DNA of 32,349 nucleotides from Haplomitrium mnioides (taxonomy: Eukaryota > Marchantiophyta > Haplomitriopsida > Calobryales): the NCBI GenBank assembly GCA_049999725.1, contig JBNGIS010017794.1, forward strand, positions 1 through 32,349. Direction: 5' to 3'. Of this stretch, positions 28,766 to 32,349 are shown in pieces. Made by a program: the position numbers and the translations under genes. Each line of letters opens with the position of its first letter. Positions within the stretch are counted from its first letter, which is position 1. The notes beneath the pieces were generated by a model. It was not told where the DNA came from. It searched no databases and was given only the letters and a program-made list of their open reading frames with translations.

Positions 28766-29843
28766 GTAAAACCTTCTAAAGAGGGAAATCCGAAGGTTGT
28801 ATAGGTTTCCTCAAGACTCTAAATTAAGGGTTGCTTTGTTGGTTTCCATTTGCTAATTCTGAGTAAAGATTCATTGACATAAATTCTGAATTATTGAGCG
28901 AGTGTATTCTATCATCGGAAACTAGAGTAAGGAAGAGAATTCGCAAGAGCGCAAGCAAGAGAGTAGTCATGTTCTGAATGTGCGGAGAGGAACTCAAAGT
29001 GGTTTCTTTCTTGTCGATACAAGTTCCAAAAATTGTCTTTGAATTGGATGTATGTTTAGAATCAGCAAAGTGACTCAGGAAGGGAGTTGACTACAGTAGG
29101 GAGGGGTATCCAGAAGCTAGTCATAGGGCCTACCTGATCATTTGTAAGAAAGTAGGGACCTTGTTAAATATACAGAGGGATTAGGAAGTGAGTGGTGAGA
29201 ACTAACTTTGCAAGTCGACGAATTTGTGAGGTTAAGTTCGAGTCGACGGACTTGAAATCATCACGCATAACCTGGTCTTTGCTCAAGGTACGAGGCTTAA
29301 ATCCGAAATCTACAGTGTAACAGAGACAAGAGGGGTAATTGAGAGGAAGAGTATAGGAGAGCAATTAAAGCTACTCCTTGATCCTTGTGATTCGCAAGAG
29401 AGAAAACAAATTTCTCGAGGGCTGCGTGAGAATAAACATAGCACATATTTGTGGAAAGTAGAAATCAGAAGAGCAAACATGGAAAGAAGATCCTAGGGAT
29501 GCGAAGCACATAAAGGACGTATGTCAATTGTTGGTCGCTAGCGGAAGTAAGTTGAGATCGAATTCAGATCAGTTTTAGGATCGGCTTCAAAGAAGGGAGA
29601 GTAAGAAGTCCAAAGAGTTCAGCGGAACGCCGATCAATCTTCCCAGTGGAAAATGGCATCGGACGGCTGAGTTCTAAAGAGATTTTTGTCGTGTAGTGCT
29701 TGGAGTCAGAAGTGATGTCAGCTAGTTTGTTGTTTAGCGTTAGAGTCAACGTACGGAGGAAGGTAGAGGGAAGGGCAAGCAATCCAACTTTTGAGTTGAC
29801 GACGACGACAGAAGCGGTTCCTAAGTGGAGCTTCTGAAGTTGA
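28766..29843 (+). other. Spacer between extra ORF and gag of G2
   Basis: Non-coding counterpart of 10101-11273. Same order of short motifs, with small deletions. No additional feature seen. Confidence 0.5.
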
Positions 29844-30087
29844 TTGTTGAGATCAGAAGCATCAATTCACAAATACGTTATCTTGCTTTATTTAGTCCGC
29901 AAGAGATTTTTGGAGTCCGACCTTCTACTTGCAGAGTGTGATTGTGATCAAGAGGTTGTCCAAGAAGTTGAAATTGCAAGTTTTGCTGAGAAAGTGTGTC
30001 TTGTTTTCATAATTCCACTGCCTCCCCATGTAAAAGAACCCGTGAGAGGGATAAATCGTGTATTTTTTGGATCTCCCCATTACCACA
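29844..30087 (+). pseudogene. G2 gag start, truncated
   Basis: Counterpart of 11322-11560 of G1, with YLVRKRFLESDLL and IIPLPPHVKEPVRGIN. It is cut at 30087 by element E, so the knuckles are absent. Confidence 0.6.
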
Positions 30088-30203
30088 GTAAGGAAATGTG
30101 AATTTCCTTTGGATCTAATCACATATTCATGGAGTCATGTTTATCACTTTCTATAACATTGCAAATCTGCGCAATCTAACACTCATTCTACTGAGCGCCA
30201 GAT
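30088..30203 (-). other. Primer binding site and leader after the LTR of E
   Basis: Beyond the LTR end (...CGTGACA on the - strand) the sequence is ATCTGGCGCTCAGTAGAATG, the usual place and TGG start of a primer binding site two to three bases after the LTR. It is followed by about 95 bp of leader-like sequence, then G2. A 3' LTR should be followed by host DNA, so this LTR behaves as a 5' or internal LTR. Confidence 0.55.
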
Positions 30204-30638
30204 TGTCACGATTTGTAAAAGTGAGGCAGTATGTAAAAGAACTCAAGGAGAACTCAAAGACCAACTTCCAAATAAGTAATACTTCAAGACAACTCTAAAA
30301 GAGTTACACAACTCAAAGACAATAAGTAAATCAAAGCCAAGAATGCTAGTCAAAGCCAAGCAACCAAAGAACCCAAATGATTCGAGAGGAACTCTAGAAT
30401 GAGGAGTGGGACTAAGAAGCTCTTGAAGTTCTATTTATACAAGAGAAGAGGGTGTCATCCCTCTTTCTTCACTTACAAGTCACTTCTCATTTCAGCCCTA
30501 AAGGTGACTCTCTACCAAAAGTGACTTCGAATGCAAGTAACCTAAAAGTGACTCTCTACCAAAAGTGACTCACTACCACTTCCTTCACTCCTCTCTATTT
30601 TCTTATAAATAGCACAACTTTATGTTTGTACTATTACA
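30204..30638 (-). repeat. LTR of element E, 435 bp
   Basis: On the - strand it starts TGTAATAGTAC and ends AATCGTGACA. A TATA box GTATAAATAG lies at 30431-30440, and CTATTTATAAG near 30600 is a second candidate. Two direct repeats of 30 bp (30497-30526 and 30541-30570, core GTGACTCTCTACCAAAAG) lie upstream of the first TATA box, where LTR enhancers usually sit. Confidence 0.75.
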
Positions 30639-30652
30639 TAATCCCTGCCGTC
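30639..30652 (-). promoter_or_regulatory. Polypurine tract of E
   Basis: On the - strand GACGGCAGGGATTA follows the stop codon of the polyprotein and precedes the TG of the LTR. The form is like that of other plant chromoviruses, although short. Confidence 0.5.
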
Positions 30653-31518
30653 TAGTCGATGACATCCTCGTCATTGCCGCAACTTTCAAAAATTTTAATA
30701 GCTTCTTGAGCATTCTCAAGATTTGAAGAAGGTTCCCAAGTAGCATCATGAAGTGGATAGCCTTTCCTCAAAACCGTGTATTGAGCTTGTGGATGCCGCC
30801 CGCGCTTGATAACTCTTTTCGCCAAAATGCGGTCTACTTCAAATTCTTCATGATCATCAAGAACAATAGCCGGAGGAGGAAGTTGAACACGATTTGGAAA
30901 AGAAGATGGACTAGGAACAAAAGGCTTAAGTTTAGACTCATGGAACATAGGATGAATCTTTATATGAAGAGGAAGATCAAGTTTATAAGCAACAGGAGAA
31001 ATAACCTGAGAAATAGAGAAAGGACCAATCCAAGCAGGAGATAACTTACAAACTTGGGTATCTAAAGACAATAGAAGATCATGAGTAGATAACATAACTT
31101 GGTCACCTAAAACATAAGAGCAATCACGACGACGGCTATCGGCATATTGTTTTTGCCGATTTTGAGCAACAATAAGATGGTTGTAAGCATCTTGCAAGGA
31201 AGAAGATAAACGAGACAAAAAAGTAGAAATACTTGGAACATTAGAAGAAGTAGGAGAAAAGCAAACCATTGGGAACAAGAGGATGCTAACCCAAATTAAG
31301 AAAGAAAGGAGAAAACCCAGTACTTGCTTGTTTGGAGTTGTTGTAGACAAACTCCACAGCTGGTAAGAAACTATCCCAATTGGTGTGATGAACATTGATG
31401 AACGCGCGAAGCATGTCCTCCACAGTGCGATTAGCATGCTCCGTTTGCCTATCTGTTTGCAGATGATAAGTAATAGACAGAAAGTTTGGTTCCTAGAAGT
31501 TTGAATAACTCTCGCCAA
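30652..31518 (-). pseudogene. E integrase C-terminal part with chromodomain
   Basis: The frame has 288 codons, but the first 90 or so are out of phase with integrase. From about residue 95 it is genuine: RLSSSLQDAYNHLIVAQNRQ, the module GDQVMLSTHDL...WIGPFSISQV and HPMFHESKLKPF. The chromodomain follows: FEVDRILAKRV, then QYTVLRKGYPLHDATWEPSS and NLENAQEAIKIFE. Chromodomains direct integration to histone marks. The usual YLVKWKGY core is altered (TVLRKGY), so binding may be impaired. The stop at 30652-30654 precedes the polypurine tract. Confidence 0.85.
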
Positions 31519-31961
31519 AACTTTCTAGTGAAACGCGGATCCCGATCAGATATTAACACCTTGGGTATTCCGTGATGGCGAAAAATAGTATGAAAGTAAA
31601 TCTTTGCCAATTGTGGAGCATCCACTGTATCCACCATTGGTGCTAAATGAATCTGCTTGCTCAACTTGTCCACAAACACCACAATAGCAGTAAACCTACG
31701 ATGCGTAGTTGGAAGTGAAGTGACAAGATCCAAACTTACATGTTCCCAACGAGCAGTGGGAATTGGTAACGGTTGAGGAGGTCCCACTGGTTTTTGATTC
31801 AAAGCTTTGTTTCGTTGACAACTTTCACATGAACAAACAAAACCACGAACATCTCGAGCCAAGTTAGGCCACCACCAATTGCATTGAAGCAACTCTATAG
31901 TCTTATCTACTCCAAGATGCCCAGAAATAGGAATGTCATGCATTTCTTGTAAACGAGCCAT
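31449..31961 (-). pseudogene. E integrase, zinc-binding and catalytic parts
   Basis: The zinc-binding N-terminus has HDIPISGHLGVDKT and CSCESC (HHCC). The catalytic core has LDLVTSLP and LISDRDPRF with both Asp residues. The frame then ends at ANR-stop, and the continuation with the catalytic Glu lies in another frame (about 31480-31250, partly TDRQTE-like). A stop near 32000 separates it from RNase H. Confidence 0.85.
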
Positions 31962-32000
31962 TCGAAGCGTATCATCTTGTGGAACATATATTTGATGGCC

Positions 32001-32342
32001 TCAATAGAGAATACCATCTTGAATGGAAAAAGAATGATACTCACTATCCTTGACGGCCAATTGTGCTTGAACTAGACTAAAGAAAGCGTCTTCTTGTAGT
32101 TTTTGACAATAACTCCCACTAGTTGCCTCATCTAAATGTAGAATACTAATGTTGCTCACCTCCATTGTATTCACTCGATGATCCGGCCTTCGTGACAGTG
32201 CATTCGAAATGGTGTGGAACCTTCTTGGCTTGTACTCTAGCTTGATATCAAAGAGTTGCAATTGATCTTCCCATTGATGATGGCGACTTGCCATATTTTC
32301 CAAATGGATTGATTGTAACAATGGTTTATGATCTGTGCGCAT
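32001..32342 (-). pseudogene. E RNase H, C-terminal end
   Basis: RTDHKPLLQSIHLENM carries the conserved TDHK Asp, and the pattern QLFDIKLEYKPRR...SNALSRRPD is the end of gypsy RNase H (usual ADALSR). It ends at TGA/TAG near 32000. The RT lies outside the window to the right. Confidence 0.8.
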
Positions 32343-32349
32343 AAGTACA

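Larger units (their letters stand above)
26166..30087 (+). mobile_element. Second gypsy copy G2, truncated
   Basis: G2 repeats G1 from its LTR through the extra ORF and spacer into the start of gag, without insertion B. Similarity ends abruptly at 30087 (CCATTACCACA), where element E sequence begins. Comparison with G2 shows which parts of G1 are insertions and which stop codons are new. Protease, RT and integrase of G2 are absent from the window. Confidence 0.8.
30088..32349 (-). mobile_element. Chromovirus-like Ty3/gypsy element E, 3' part
   Basis: Read on the - strand: RNase H end (32349-32001), integrase (31961-31449 and on), C-terminal module with chromodomain (to 30652), polypurine tract, LTR (30638-30204), then a primer binding site and 116 bp of leader before the join to G2. 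The chromodomain places it with the chromoviruses (Tekay/Reina type). It continues beyond the right edge of the window. Stops and frameshifts make it inactive. Confidence 0.85.

Noticed and set aside
30748-31044. 98-codon frame on the + strand, Arg-rich
   Set aside because: Antisense to the chromodomain part of E.

Overview
The window is non-bacterial DNA from a land plant with a large, repeat-filled genome. Evidence: several decayed plant-type Ty3/gypsy retrotransposons, a chromodomain-type gypsy element, and fragments of plant nuclear genes (ARF-GEF GNOM type, plastid FtsH protease of the FTSH1/5 type, the splicing factor PRP38, the NMD helicase UPF1). A gymnosperm-like genome is plausible but this is inference. 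I see no intact ordinary host gene, no tRNA or rRNA gene and no CRISPR array. Nearly everything is transposable-element sequence in nested layers.

Layout. 1-1867: purine-rich sequence ending in a polypurine tract and a 473-bp TG...CA LTR-like block (A). 1868-4291: AT-rich DNA with a diverged tandem duplication of about 775 bp. 4292-26165: an old Ty3/gypsy element (G1, + strand) with a candidate LTR, an extra coiled-coil ORF, a gag region with four CCHC knuckles, protease, RT, RNase H and integrase, all broken by stops and frameshifts. G1 is split by three insertions: B (5259-8323) in the extra ORF, D (14938-20827) in RNase H and C (21864-25750) in integrase. B and C are the same non-coding repeat family, and A shares one end with them. 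26166-30087: a second partial copy (G2) that follows G1 through a single shared LTR. 30088-32349: the 3' part of a chromovirus-like gypsy element (E, - strand) that abuts G2.

The most interesting part is D. It sits in RNase H with a perfect 5-bp duplication (GGGAG), starts TG and ends CA, and rejoining its flanks restores the RNase H frame. Inside, on the - strand, are fragments of several unrelated host genes: PRP38, UPF1, an unrecognised conserved-looking 48-residue piece, and an open 392-codon frame that joins the N-terminal DCB part of a GNOM-type ARF-GEF to the AAA+ core of a plastid FtsH protease. No introns interrupt the fragments, which suggests capture through RNA, although the element lacks a recognisable pair of LTRs. 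D therefore looks like a multi-gene capture element of unresolved class. The gypsy proteins around it are dead; the chimeric frame is the only long open reading frame of host origin.

Order of events inferred from nesting: G1/G2 first, then B, C and D into G1. E truncates G2. Many stop codons in G1 and G2 differ from the other copy by C-to-T or G-to-A changes, as expected for long-silenced, methylated repeats.
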